From: Methylomonas montana
GTDB taxonomy: Bacteria; Pseudomonadota; Gammaproteobacteria; Methylococcales; Methylomonadaceae
Direction of reading: 5' to 3'
DNA length: 64,000 bases
NCBI RefSeq assembly: GCF_030490285.1
Contig: NZ_CP129884.1
Coordinates: forward strand, 1,178,001-1,242,000
Part shown: positions 25,798-34,109 of the stretch, piece after piece
How positions within the stretch are numbered: position 1 is the stretch's first letter
Layout of the letters: every line of letters begins with the position of its first letter
The notes under the pieces: generated by a model
Told to the model about the DNA's origin: nothing
Database searches by the model: none
What the model saw: only the letters and a program-made list of their open reading frames with translations
Program-made: the position numbers and the translations under genes

Positions 25798-26562
25798 ATG
25801 CCTATCACTCTTGAAGCACTGGAAACCATCGTCCGCGCCGCCGGCGACGTCGCGATGAGTTATTTCAACGATCTCGATAAACTGTCAATCAACAAAAAAA
25901 GCGCCCGCGATCTGGTGACCGACGCCGATGTCGCCGTGGAAAATTATCTGAAACAGGCTTTGACCGAGCATTGTCCGGAATATGGCTTCTGGGGCGAGGA
26001 AAGCGGCCAAACCGCCAATCAAACCAAGCGCTGGATCGTCGATCCGATCGACGGCACCCATTCCTTTTCCAAAGGCCAGTATTACTGGGGCATCAGCGTT
26101 GCGCTGGAAATCGACGGCGAGTTGACGATGGGCGTGGTCTACGGCCCGGCGTTGGACGATTATTACTGCGCGGAAAAGGGTAAAGGGGCTTGGAAAAATG
26201 GTAAGCCGATCCGGGTGTCAGGCGAAACCAGTTTGGCCAGTAGTATGGTTTCCACCGGCTTTGCCTGTTTGCGCCAGTATCTGGAAGACAACAATCTGGC
26301 TCGCTTCGGCCGTATCGCCCAGGCTACCACCGGCCAGCGTCGGTTGGGCTCGGCGGCATTGGATTTATGCACGGTGGCCGATGGTCAGGTTGACGCCTTT
26401 TGGGAGCAGGAACTGAACTTATACGATGTCGCCGCCGGCGCGCTGATCGCCCAGGAAGCGGGGGGGATCCTCACCAATTTTAAAGGCGATCCGGGGGTGT
26501 TTCCGAAACAGATATTGGCTACTAACGGTAAGATACTGGATCAGATTTTGCCGTTGATGTGA
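25798..26562 (+). CDS. Inositol-monophosphatase-family phosphatase
   Basis: 254-aa metal-dependent phosphatase of the IMPase fold. Metal-binding motifs are visible: DLVTDADVAVE, FWGEESG, WIVDPIDGTHSF and the second Asp in ELNLYDVAAGALIAQEAGG. The closest uses in bacteria are histidinol-phosphate phosphatase (HisN), inositol-1-phosphatase (SuhB) or CysQ-like nucleotidase. The sequence does not separate these safely; the pattern GTHSFSKGQYYWGISVAL leans to the HisN-type group. Its last 22 bp overlap the converging glycosyltransferase. Confidence 0.85.
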   Translation: MPITLEALETIVRAAGDVAMSYFNDLDKLSINKKSARDLVTDADVAVENYLKQALTEHCPEYGFWGEESGQTANQTKRWIVDPIDGTHSFSKGQYYWGISVALEIDGELTMGVVYGPALDDYYCAEKGKGAWKNGKPIRVSGETSLASSMVSTGFACLRQYLEDNNLARFGRIAQATTGQRRLGSAALDLCTVADGQVDAFWEQELNLYDVAAGALIAQEAGGILTNFKGDPGVFPKQILATNGKILDQILPLM

Positions 26563-27755
26563 GCCTGATTGATCAGCGCTTCGCAGCGTTGACTGATGGC
26601 TACGGCTTGTTGTGCCGGGGAAAAGGCGGCATATTTTTCGGCAAATTTGCGGGCTGCGTTGGCATATTTGCCGCTGGCGAGGAGGTCGGTGAGTAGTGCG
26701 CGGTAATTGGGTCTTTTGCTGTCCATGGGTACGCAAATCCCGGCCCCCAATGCTGCGACGTTGCGTGCTCCCAGGAGTTGCTCCAAGTGCATTGGCAATG
26801 CCAAGATAGGTTTGCCGGATAATAAAAATGCCGCCATAGTGGCGGGGCTTCCATAGGAAATCGCCAGATCGCAGTCTCGGCTGGCGGCCGCGATGTTTAA
26901 CGGTTGCGCCGAGATATGCAAATTGGCGCTACTGTGTTTTTCAATGAATGCCGGTGTCGTACCGGGGATGTGCATCAGCACTGACCATGAAGAAGATCGA
27001 AGTTGCTGCAAAAGCCCTTCCAGACCGGTGTATTCCGGTCTTAAATAGCCGAATATTTTTTGGGTGCCGACGCTAGGCCAGATGGGGTCAATACCACTGG
27101 CTTGGTAAATCGCCGGTCCCCAATATTTTGCCTGGCCGCGTTGTTGGTAGTGATCAAGTTCTGAAAAAGTGCAGAGAAAGTCCTCTTCGGTGTCGAATAA
27201 ATCGGCCACCGTTTTGAGCGGCTGAGCGCCTAATCGATGAAGTACCGAATTAATGGTCGCCAAGATTTTTGCTTCGACAGCGACTAACTGTTTTTCGGCA
27301 ACGGGTTGCCACGGTCTCATGGCGGGTAGCGGATTTAATTTGGGCGGCGAAAAGAAGCCGGTTCCAAATAATGTGCGTGGAATATCGAGTTGGTGCGTCG
27401 CCAACATAGCGCCGGGTGCATGATCGAGCACGATCAAATCGGGGGCAAGATGCTGAAATAGGTTTATCCAGGCTTTTACTTTGGTATACAACCCAGAAAT
27501 CTCGTCAAAACCGGCGTTCTGCAAGATGCCAGGATAACTGATGGCCAGCGGCTGGGTTTGGGATGTTGGCCAGCGGATGGGCGCTTGTAGATAGCAAAAG
27601 CCGTCATTACCCAGCAAGGTGTCGGCATATTGCAGATCTTTAAGCACGAATATCACTTCATGACCGTGCTGTTTTAATTGCTGGGCTACTGGAAGAAAAG
27701 CGGCGGTATGACCATATCCACCGCCTAATTCCCAAACATAAACAACTCTACTCAT
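26541..27755 (-). CDS. Glycosyltransferase, UDP-glucuronosyltransferase-like (GT-B)
   Basis: 404 aa. The N-terminus (WELGGGYGHTAAFLPVAQQL, then KQHGHEVIFVLKD) is the acceptor half of a GT1-type GT-B enzyme. The C-terminal half has DLAISYGSPATMAAFLLSGK, PILALPMHLEQ and ARNVAALGAG, the usual nucleotide-sugar site, with SYGSP in place of the common HGG. It may glycosylate a lipid or small metabolite; the substrate cannot be read from sequence. It stands alone, converging on the phosphatase and divergent from the autotransporter. Confidence 0.78.
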   Translation of the reverse strand: MSRVVYVWELGGGYGHTAAFLPVAQQLKQHGHEVIFVLKDLQYADTLLGNDGFCYLQAPIRWPTSQTQPLAISYPGILQNAGFDEISGLYTKVKAWINLFQHLAPDLIVLDHAPGAMLATHQLDIPRTLFGTGFFSPPKLNPLPAMRPWQPVAEKQLVAVEAKILATINSVLHRLGAQPLKTVADLFDTEEDFLCTFSELDHYQQRGQAKYWGPAIYQASGIDPIWPSVGTQKIFGYLRPEYTGLEGLLQQLRSSSWSVLMHIPGTTPAFIEKHSSANLHISAQPLNIAAASRDCDLAISYGSPATMAAFLLSGKPILALPMHLEQLLGARNVAALGAGICVPMDSKRPNYRALLTDLLASGKYANAARKFAEKYAAFSPAQQAVAISQRCEALINQAHINGKI

Positions 27756-27834
27756 CGGGCCAATAAATGGAAATATTAAGTTTCTGAATTTTTGCCGAGT
27801 TTTTTATCGGGTTCAAGCTATTTATCGGTGCCGG

Positions 27835-27869
27835 AAACACTTGCTTGTAAAATTGATTTTCAAGTGTTT
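27835..27869. other. Hairpin in the leader of the autotransporter gene
   Basis: AAACACTTG (27835-27843) and CAAGTGTTT (27861-27869) with a 17-nt loop and a following T-run on the plus strand. There is no plus-strand gene shortly upstream, so it would act as a leader structure or attenuator for the gene at 28021, or it is not functional. The rest of 27756-28020 is AT-rich with no ORF. Confidence 0.4.
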
Positions 27870-28020
27870 TTAAGGCACTCGTCATTATTAAGCCATTATA
27901 GACAGTTCAGGTTGGAGTGATATTATTGCTTGCAGTTAACAAATTAGATCCTATGCTTAAGCCATTGAGTTTTAGTATTTGATTTTTGTTTTTTCCGGTA
28001 TTTAGTCCAGAGTATTTCCT

Positions 28021-29847
28021 ATGAAATTACCGTTAGCCAATGACATAAGATTTTCGGGATTCCTCGAGAAAGTGACAACGCCGGCGCTGGCTAGGAAAGA
28101 CAGATTGCCCGATTTTCTGTTACCAAAATGTTGTAGCTCCAAGCGGATTTTATTGGCGGCGGCAAGTGCGCTGGCGGTGGTACCGTTTGCAGCTCAGGCG
28201 TGGACACTGGATTTCAGTCCAGGCTCCTACAGTGTCAATGAGGCAGATGGCTCGGTTCAAGTTGGCATTAATTTGGCTTCCCAAGGAGATTATGGTGGCT
28301 GTTTCGTCGACGGCAACGTGGTCGTTAGCGGCGGAAGCGCGACGTCCGGGAGTGACTTCAATATTTCCGGCGGCAGTTTCAGTATCAGCAACACCAGTAA
28401 TACGGCCAATGTAAGTATCGGTATTGTCAACGATACCGTGGTGGAGGGAAGCGAAACGATCAGCTTGTCGCTTGCAATTACTAGTCAAGACTGCTTTGGC
28501 TCGGTTTCCGCAGGTGGCCCGGCAACCGTCACGATTGCTGATGACGATACCGCGCCGCCGCCACCTCCTCCTCCGCCAACACCGCCTCCACCCACACCAG
28601 CGCCAGCGCCCGATCCCACACCGAATCTTAGTTTGGATCCCAACTTCACGCCGAATCAGCGCTCGATTTACGACGGATTGCTTAGCGCTTGCGACACGGC
28701 TACCGGAGAGTTGCAACAGCGCTGCCAGGAAATCAGTAATGCCGATCTCGATGCGGTGATTCCCGATCAAGTCGCGGCGCAAGGTGCGGCGGCAGTGGAT
28801 TTTGCCTTCCGGCAATTTTCCATCATCCACGGTCGTATCGTAAACTTGCGTAATAGCCAGAATCAAAACCCCTCGCTACTGGGTTATTCGACAATCAATA
28901 TTAATGGAGAATCGATACCGGTCGGCAAGGCTTTGATGACGGCGTTGGGGCCGGCGCGCGGCGGCGCGGCGGGTGACGATCCCGAGGCACCGTTCCGTGA
29001 CAGTCCGCTGGGATTTTTCCTGAAAGGCCAGTTTAATGTCGGCGAAAAAGACAATACCCTAAACGAGCGCGGCTTTAAAACCGACAGGAAGGCGTTCACC
29101 TTTGGCGTCGATTACAGTTTTACCGATGCGTTTGTGCTGGGCGCCGCATTCGGTTATGGCGCCACGGATACTCGTTACACGCGCGGCAACGGTGAAATGG
29201 CGACCGATGCCTTCGAATTTTCCTCGTATGGCAGTTATTTCCTGCCCCAGGAATTTTATGTCGACTGGGTGATGAGTTACGCGCTACACAACTTTGATAT
29301 CAACCGCCGTATTCAATACAGTGGTTTCGACGACGCAGCGAAAAGCAATGTCAATGGCGATCAATACGGTATTAGCTTGGGGTTTGGCAAGGATATTTCG
29401 CTACAAAGCCTGGTGATTAACCCTTATATACGCTTGGACTATAGCAAAACCGAAGTGGATGGCTACCAGGAAACGGGTGGCGCTGGCTTGGGCATGTCGT
29501 TTGATAAGCAGTTTATCGACTCGGCAACATCGACGCTCGGTGGTCAGGCCAGCAAAGCCATCAGCATGCCGTGGGGGATACTATCGCCCGGCGTGCGTTT
29601 TGAGTGGGTGCACCAATACATGGATGATGGCCGCTTCATACAGGCGCGTTTTAACCAAGCTACTGCCGGCACCGGCAGATTTAGCGTCAAAACCGATACT
29701 CCGGATCGGGATTATTTCAATATTGGTAGTTCCCTGGCGCTGACTCTACCGGAGGGGAGGGCGGGTTTTCTGCGTTACGAATACCGATTGGGGCAAGCTT
29801 ATATTGCCGATCACACCGTGGAGTTAGGTGCCCGGATTCCATTTTGA
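28021..29847 (+). CDS. Calx-beta autotransporter (type V secretion)
   Basis: 608 aa. A 39-residue polar/basic N-extension precedes the hydrophobic signal (RILLAAASALAVVPFAAQAW). Then come one Calx-beta domain (about 62-175, ending ATVTIADDDTAP), a proline-rich linker with an eight-Pro run, a helical segment (NQRSIYDGLLSACDTATGEL), and the autotransporter beta-barrel (about 320-608) ending in VELGARIPF with a terminal Phe. It should export its own small passenger to the cell surface. The long N-extension recalls the extended signal peptides of large autotransporters, or the start is further in; no inner Met is available. Confidence 0.85.
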   Translation: MKLPLANDIRFSGFLEKVTTPALARKDRLPDFLLPKCCSSKRILLAAASALAVVPFAAQAWTLDFSPGSYSVNEADGSVQVGINLASQGDYGGCFVDGNVVVSGGSATSGSDFNISGGSFSISNTSNTANVSIGIVNDTVVEGSETISLSLAITSQDCFGSVSAGGPATVTIADDDTAPPPPPPPPTPPPPTPAPAPDPTPNLSLDPNFTPNQRSIYDGLLSACDTATGELQQRCQEISNADLDAVIPDQVAAQGAAAVDFAFRQFSIIHGRIVNLRNSQNQNPSLLGYSTININGESIPVGKALMTALGPARGGAAGDDPEAPFRDSPLGFFLKGQFNVGEKDNTLNERGFKTDRKAFTFGVDYSFTDAFVLGAAFGYGATDTRYTRGNGEMATDAFEFSSYGSYFLPQEFYVDWVMSYALHNFDINRRIQYSGFDDAAKSNVNGDQYGISLGFGKDISLQSLVINPYIRLDYSKTEVDGYQETGGAGLGMSFDKQFIDSATSTLGGQASKAISMPWGILSPGVRFEWVHQYMDDGRFIQARFNQATAGTGRFSVKTDTPDRDYFNIGSSLALTLPEGRAGFLRYEYRLGQAYIADHTVELGARIPF

Positions 29848-29931
29848 CGATGGATGCGCTAGCCGTGTTGCCGGGCTAACCGACTGATTTACTGATTGGG
29901 TTTAGGCTGGGGAAAGGGCGCTCGAACTGTT

Positions 29932-29968
29932 ATTTGTCCTCTTCTTCCCTGGGAAGAAGAGGACAAAT
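29932..29968. terminator. 37-bp perfect palindrome between convergent genes
   Basis: 29932-29949 is the exact reverse complement of 29951-29968 with one base at the centre. It lies between the autotransporter stop (29847) and the rpe stop (29973), and reaches within 5 bp of the rpe stop. Probably a bidirectional terminator, though neither strand has a clean U-tract after it. Confidence 0.55.
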
Positions 29969-29972
29969 GAGA

Positions 29973-30644
29973 TTACTTGGCTTTAGCCAATTCCGCGCGC
30001 ATTTCGTCGATAACCGCTTTATAGTCGGGTTTGCCGAAAATGGCCGAGCCTGCAACAAAAGTGTCGGCGCCGGCTTCTTTGATATCGCGGATGTTGCCGA
30101 TGTTCACTCCACCGTCAATTTCCAGACGGATGTTGAAGCCGCTGTCGTCGATGCGTTTTCTGACCTGACGCAGTTTATCCAAAGCGGACGGAATAAAGGA
30201 CTGACCGCCGAAGCCTGGATTGACCGACATCAACAGAATCATGTCCAATTTGTCCATTACGTGATCCAGATAATGCAGCGGGGTGCCTGGGTTGAAGGTC
30301 AAACCCGCTTTGCAGCCCAGATCCTTGATCATTTGCAACGTGCGGTCGATGTGCATCGATGCTTCCGGGTGGAAGGTGATGTAGCTGGCGCCGGCTTTGG
30401 CGAAATCGGGGATAATGCGATCGACCGGGGCGACCATCAAATGCACGTCGATCGGGGCGGTAACGCCGTGTTTACGCAGCGCTTCACACACCAGCGGGCC
30501 GATGGTCAGATTAGGCACAAAATGGTTGTCCATCACATCAAAATGCACAATGTCGGCGCCCGCGCTTAATACATTGTCGACTTCTTCGCCCAAGCGCGCG
30601 AAGTCTGCGGAGAGTATGGAAGGTGCAATCAAATTGTCTGCCAT
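29973..30644 (-). CDS. rpe: Ribulose-phosphate 3-epimerase
   Basis: 223 aa; interconverts ribulose-5-phosphate and xylulose-5-phosphate in the pentose-phosphate and ribulose-monophosphate cycles. The TIM-barrel motifs are complete: [56 protein letters not shown] and LEIDGGVN with [19 protein letters not shown] lies upstream of the start. Functionally linked to the zwf-gnd genes at 46-53 kb. Confidence 0.96.
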   Translation of the reverse strand: MADNLIAPSILSADFARLGEEVDNVLSAGADIVHFDVMDNHFVPNLTIGPLVCEALRKHGVTAPIDVHLMVAPVDRIIPDFAKAGASYITFHPEASMHIDRTLQMIKDLGCKAGLTFNPGTPLHYLDHVMDKLDMILLMSVNPGFGGQSFIPSALDKLRQVRKRIDDSGFNIRLEIDGGVNIGNIRDIKEAGADTFVAGSAIFGKPDYKAVIDEMRAELAKAK

Positions 30645-30767
30645 TTTATTATTCCTGTTGGTGAGGTGAAAAATCGCATTATAACTTTTTTCCGGAGTTT
30701 GGCTAAATCGTGGATGGGTAGCCGGTTTGATGCTTGTCTATTATCGATTGTCGGGAAGGTTTTAGAA

Positions 30768-30977
30768 GCTGTTTAAAAACTGCTGCGCTTGCTCATGACT
30801 GTGTTGAAAAATCGCTGAAAATCCTCATGGTCTCCATGTACACTCCGGTTTTTACTCACCCCATCCTTGGTGGGGCTCGCCCTTGGGTCGGCTTTGCCGC
30901 TCCCTACGCGAATCCATCGCTTTGGGTCGCGTTTTTTCGCCTTGCCATGAACAAGCTCGCGACGTTTTTTAAACAGC
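30768..30977. repeat. 210-bp element with terminal inverted repeats, MITE-like
   Basis: GCTGTTTAAAAA at 30768-30779 is mirrored by TTTTTAAACAGC at 30966-30977. Between lie GC-richer segments with no supported gene (a 104-aa frame across it reads through both ends and lacks coding character). Such short inverted-ended elements are often dispersed in gammaproteobacterial genomes. Only one copy is visible here, so the call rests on the ends. Confidence 0.5.
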
Positions 30978-30997
30978 GTCTTAGGCGCAATGGGCCG

Positions 30998-33361
30998 TTA
31001 GTGCGGACGGTAATCGCTCAGAAACTTTTCAAATACGGCGACCGGTAACGGTGTACTGGTCAAGTAACCCTGATAAAGATCACATTGCCGGCTTTTCAGA
31101 AACGCCAATTGCGCGGCGGTTTCCACGCCTTCGGCCACGACCCGCATCCGCAGGGTTTTCGCCATCGCGATGATGGTCGCGGTGATTTCCATGTCGTCGT
31201 TATTGAGCGGAATGTCCTCAATGAAACTTTTATCGATTTTTAAGACATCCATCGGGAATAATTTTAGATAAGCCAGCGAAGAGTAACCGGTGCCGAAGTC
31301 GTCTATGGCCAGATGAACGCCTAGCGTATGCAATTGACGCAGGATTTCGATGGCTTCCTTTTCGCGTTTCATTAACGCGCTTTCGGTCAATTCCAGTTCC
31401 AAATAGTCGGCCGGAAAGCCGGTTTCCAGCAAGATTTTGGCGACCACATCGCTGATGTCACTATGCAAAAATTGTTGTGGAGACAGGTTGACGGCCAGGC
31501 GCAAGGGTTTTAAGCCCGCCTCCAGCCAGCGCTTGCCTTGGCGACAGGTCTCTCTTAATACCCAGTTGCCGATGGCGGTAATCAGCCCGGTTTCCTCGGC
31601 GATCGGAATGAAGCGGAGCGGCGGAATCAGTTCGCCGCTGGCGGTTTGCCAGCGTACCAAGGCTTCGGCGCCGACGATTTCGCCGCTATCGATGTGGATT
31701 TGCGGTTGAAAAAACACGCGCAATTCGCCGCGTTCTATTGCCTGGCGCAGGCGAATTTCAATGTCGATACGCTCGCGTGCGGCACGGGTTAAATCCTCGG
31801 AAAAATATTTGAAACGATTGCGGCCTTCGTTTTTGGCTTGATACAGTGCAGTATCGGCGTGCTGTATCAACTCATCGGGCGAAGTGCCATGATCGGGGAA
31901 CAGGGCAATGCCGACGCTGACGCCGATACGCACCTCGTGGCCGCTGGCCAGCCGCCAGGTTTGGCTTAAGGTGTTGATAATTTGAGTGGCGACGAGGGCT
32001 ACGGCTTCCGGATGCAGCACTTCTTCCAGCAATACCACGAATTCATCCCCGCCCAGACGGCAAACGGTGTCTATGCTGCGCAGCCGTGCGCTGAGCCGGT
32101 CGGCGACCATCTGCAACAGATCGTCGCCGGCCAGATGCCCGAAGCTGTCGTTGACATCCTTGAAGCGATCCAGATCCAGCATCAATACCGCCATCGTGGT
32201 CTCCTGGCGGCGGGCTTTTTCGATGTTGTGTTGGAGACGCGATAGAAACAGCATCCGATTGGGTAACTTGGTGAGCGGATCGTGGTGTGCCAGAAATTCC
32301 AGTTCTTTTTCCGACGCTTTAAGCTTGGTAATGTCGGCAAACACGCCGACGTAGTGGGTAATGTTGCCGTCGAGGTTCCTGATAGTGCTGATGCTCAACA
32401 ATTCGGGATAGAGCTCCCCGTTTTTACGGCGGTTCCAGATTTCCCCCTGCCAATGGTCGGTGCTAGCGATACTTGCCCACATTTCCCGATAAAAGGCCTG
32501 GGCGTGTCGGCCGGAGCTGAGTATGCTGGGATTTTTGCCAACCACTTCGTCATTGCCGTAGCCGGTGATCTCGGTAAATGCCTTGTTGACCATCAGGATA
32601 TGGCGCTCGGCGTCGGTAATCATCACGCCTTCGCGGGTGCTTTCAAATACAGCCGCGGCCTGGCTTAGCCGCTCTTCGTTAGCCTTGATATCGGAGATAT
32701 CGGTGATGGTGCCGACATAACCGCACAAGTTGCCGGCATCGTCCAGCTCGGGATCGGCCCGGCCGACCACCCAGCGCAGGCTGCCATCGGCATGCTGAAA
32801 GCGGTATTGCATGTTGAAAGGCTGCAAGGTTGCTAGGTTCCGTGTCCATTCGGCGACCACACGATCCCGGTCTTCAGCGAACAGCCCGCTTTCCCAGCCG
32901 CTGCCATGCGCCTTGCTAAATGGCAAACCGGTGATTTCACACCAGCGGTGGTTGACATAATCGCATTCGCCGAGTTGGTTGGTGCGAAAAATGCCAACTG
33001 GCGCTATCTTCGAGAGCGTGTGGAACAGCAATTCGCTTTCCTGTAGCGCCATTTCAGCCTGTTTGCGGGCGGTGATGTCGCGTAGCGCGATGACATACGC
33101 CGCCGCACCTTCCCATTGTAGTGGCGCGGAGCGCATTTCCGCCCAGGCTATGCCGCTGGGGCGAATCAGATTGATGTCCTGAAACTGGATTTTATCGTTG
33201 GGTATGGGGATGGCCAGCGATTGCCCAATCAGGCAACCGCGTTCCAATAGCTGTTCGGCCGCTTGATTGGCATACAGCACAAAGCCTTGCGGGTCGACTA
33301 CCATCACGCCGTCGGTAATGGTATCGAGGACCAGATTAAGCTGTTTGAGTGTTTGCGGCAT
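30998..33361 (-). CDS. PAS-PAS-PAS-GGDEF-EAL c-di-GMP turnover protein
   Basis: 787 aa from the ATG at 33361; a TTG at 33385 overlapping the upstream stop would add 8 residues. Three PAS sensor domains (about 5-110, 120-235, 240-360) lead into GGDEF with intact CRLGGDEF and an inhibitory RSID site five residues before it, then EAL with AEALVRW, LAIDDFGTGYSSL and VLKIDKSFI. Both catalytic centres look intact, so it could make and break c-di-GMP. No membrane segment, so cytosolic sensing (redox, small ligand) is likely. Last gene of the three-gene signalling operon. Confidence 0.93.
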   Translation of the reverse strand: MPQTLKQLNLVLDTITDGVMVVDPQGFVLYANQAAEQLLERGCLIGQSLAIPIPNDKIQFQDINLIRPSGIAWAEMRSAPLQWEGAAAYVIALRDITARKQAEMALQESELLFHTLSKIAPVGIFRTNQLGECDYVNHRWCEITGLPFSKAHGSGWESGLFAEDRDRVVAEWTRNLATLQPFNMQYRFQHADGSLRWVVGRADPELDDAGNLCGYVGTITDISDIKANEERLSQAAAVFESTREGVMITDAERHILMVNKAFTEITGYGNDEVVGKNPSILSSGRHAQAFYREMWASIASTDHWQGEIWNRRKNGELYPELLSISTIRNLDGNITHYVGVFADITKLKASEKELEFLAHHDPLTKLPNRMLFLSRLQHNIEKARRQETTMAVLMLDLDRFKDVNDSFGHLAGDDLLQMVADRLSARLRSIDTVCRLGGDEFVVLLEEVLHPEAVALVATQIINTLSQTWRLASGHEVRIGVSVGIALFPDHGTSPDELIQHADTALYQAKNEGRNRFKYFSEDLTRAARERIDIEIRLRQAIERGELRVFFQPQIHIDSGEIVGAEALVRWQTASGELIPPLRFIPIAEETGLITAIGNWVLRETCRQGKRWLEAGLKPLRLAVNLSPQQFLHSDISDVVAKILLETGFPADYLELELTESALMKREKEAIEILRQLHTLGVHLAIDDFGTGYSSLAYLKLFPMDVLKIDKSFIEDIPLNNDDMEITATIIAMAKTLRMRVVAEGVETAAQLAFLKSRQCDLYQGYLTSTPLPVAVFEKFLSDYRPH

Positions 33362-33381
33362 CGGGGGTATTAGACCAAGCC

Positions 33382-34083
33382 TCAAACGATCACTGTTTGC
33401 ACACCTGTACCCTGGGTTTGTGTGGTGATGGCCGCCATCACCGACGACATTCTCGATAGATCGCCAAGCAGTTTCAACACCGGTTCCGGCAAATCACGCA
33501 CCAGCATCGGCGTGGCGAAGATTTCCTTTTCCAGGGCCTTTTCCGGCATGCCCAATACCTCGACGACGTCGAATACCCAGTGGCCCGGTTCGTAAATACC
33601 GGCCAGCACCGCGCTGATTTGCTCGACCAGCCGGCGCGTCTCCGGATTCAGAGACACGACATAAAGCGTTAGCACCAATTTATGGTGATTGGCCCGGCGT
33701 TCTTCATGAATTTTGGCGATATGCACGACCTGGGCGATGTTTCTGATCTGCGAGGCAGACAGCGGTTTACTGGCCAGCTCGAATTGCAAGCCTTCCTCAT
33801 GCGCGGCCTTCAATTGATCCATAAACTCGGCGGCGAAGGCGGTGACGACATAGACATTTAGATTCTTGTCCAGCGCTTTCAGGCGGCGTAGCGTTTCCAC
33901 GCCGTCGATGCCTGGCATGCGCAAATCCAGAAATATTAGATCAGGGCATTCGGCTTCCACCATGGCAATGCCTTGCAGACCATTTTCTGCTTCCGAGACA
34001 CTATAGCCTTCTTCTTCCAGAATCAATTTGAATGCGCCACGCACCGCCGGGTCGTCATCAATGACCAGAATTTTGTTTACCAT
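33382..34083 (-). CDS. Response regulator with KaiB-like output domain
   Basis: 233 aa. The receiver domain (1-125) has acidic pocket Asp9-Asp11, phospho-acceptor Asp53 (LIFLDLRMPGIDG), Thr81 and Lys106. Residues about 135-212 match the thioredoxin-like KaiB family: KLVLTLYVVSLNPETRRLVE, VLAGIYEPGHWVFDVVEVLG and IFATPMLVRDLPEPVLKLLG. KaiB is a clock protein in cyanobacteria; in other bacteria KaiB-like domains join stress or redox signalling. It lies 26 bp after the large kinase and next to the GGDEF-EAL gene, so it probably carries the kinase signal. No kaiC is seen. Confidence 0.85.
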   Translation of the reverse strand: MVNKILVIDDDPAVRGAFKLILEEEGYSVSEAENGLQGIAMVEAECPDLIFLDLRMPGIDGVETLRRLKALDKNLNVYVVTAFAAEFMDQLKAAHEEGLQFELASKPLSASQIRNIAQVVHIAKIHEERRANHHKLVLTLYVVSLNPETRRLVEQISAVLAGIYEPGHWVFDVVEVLGMPEKALEKEIFATPMLVRDLPEPVLKLLGDLSRMSSVMAAITTQTQGTGVQTVIV

Positions 34084-34109
34084 CGCCTAAGTCTCTGTAC
34101 TGTAAAAAT

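Noticed and set aside
30734-31048. 104-aa plus-strand frame
   Set aside because: It spans the inverted-ended repeat and runs into the 3' end of the GGDEF-EAL gene; no ribosome site or domain.
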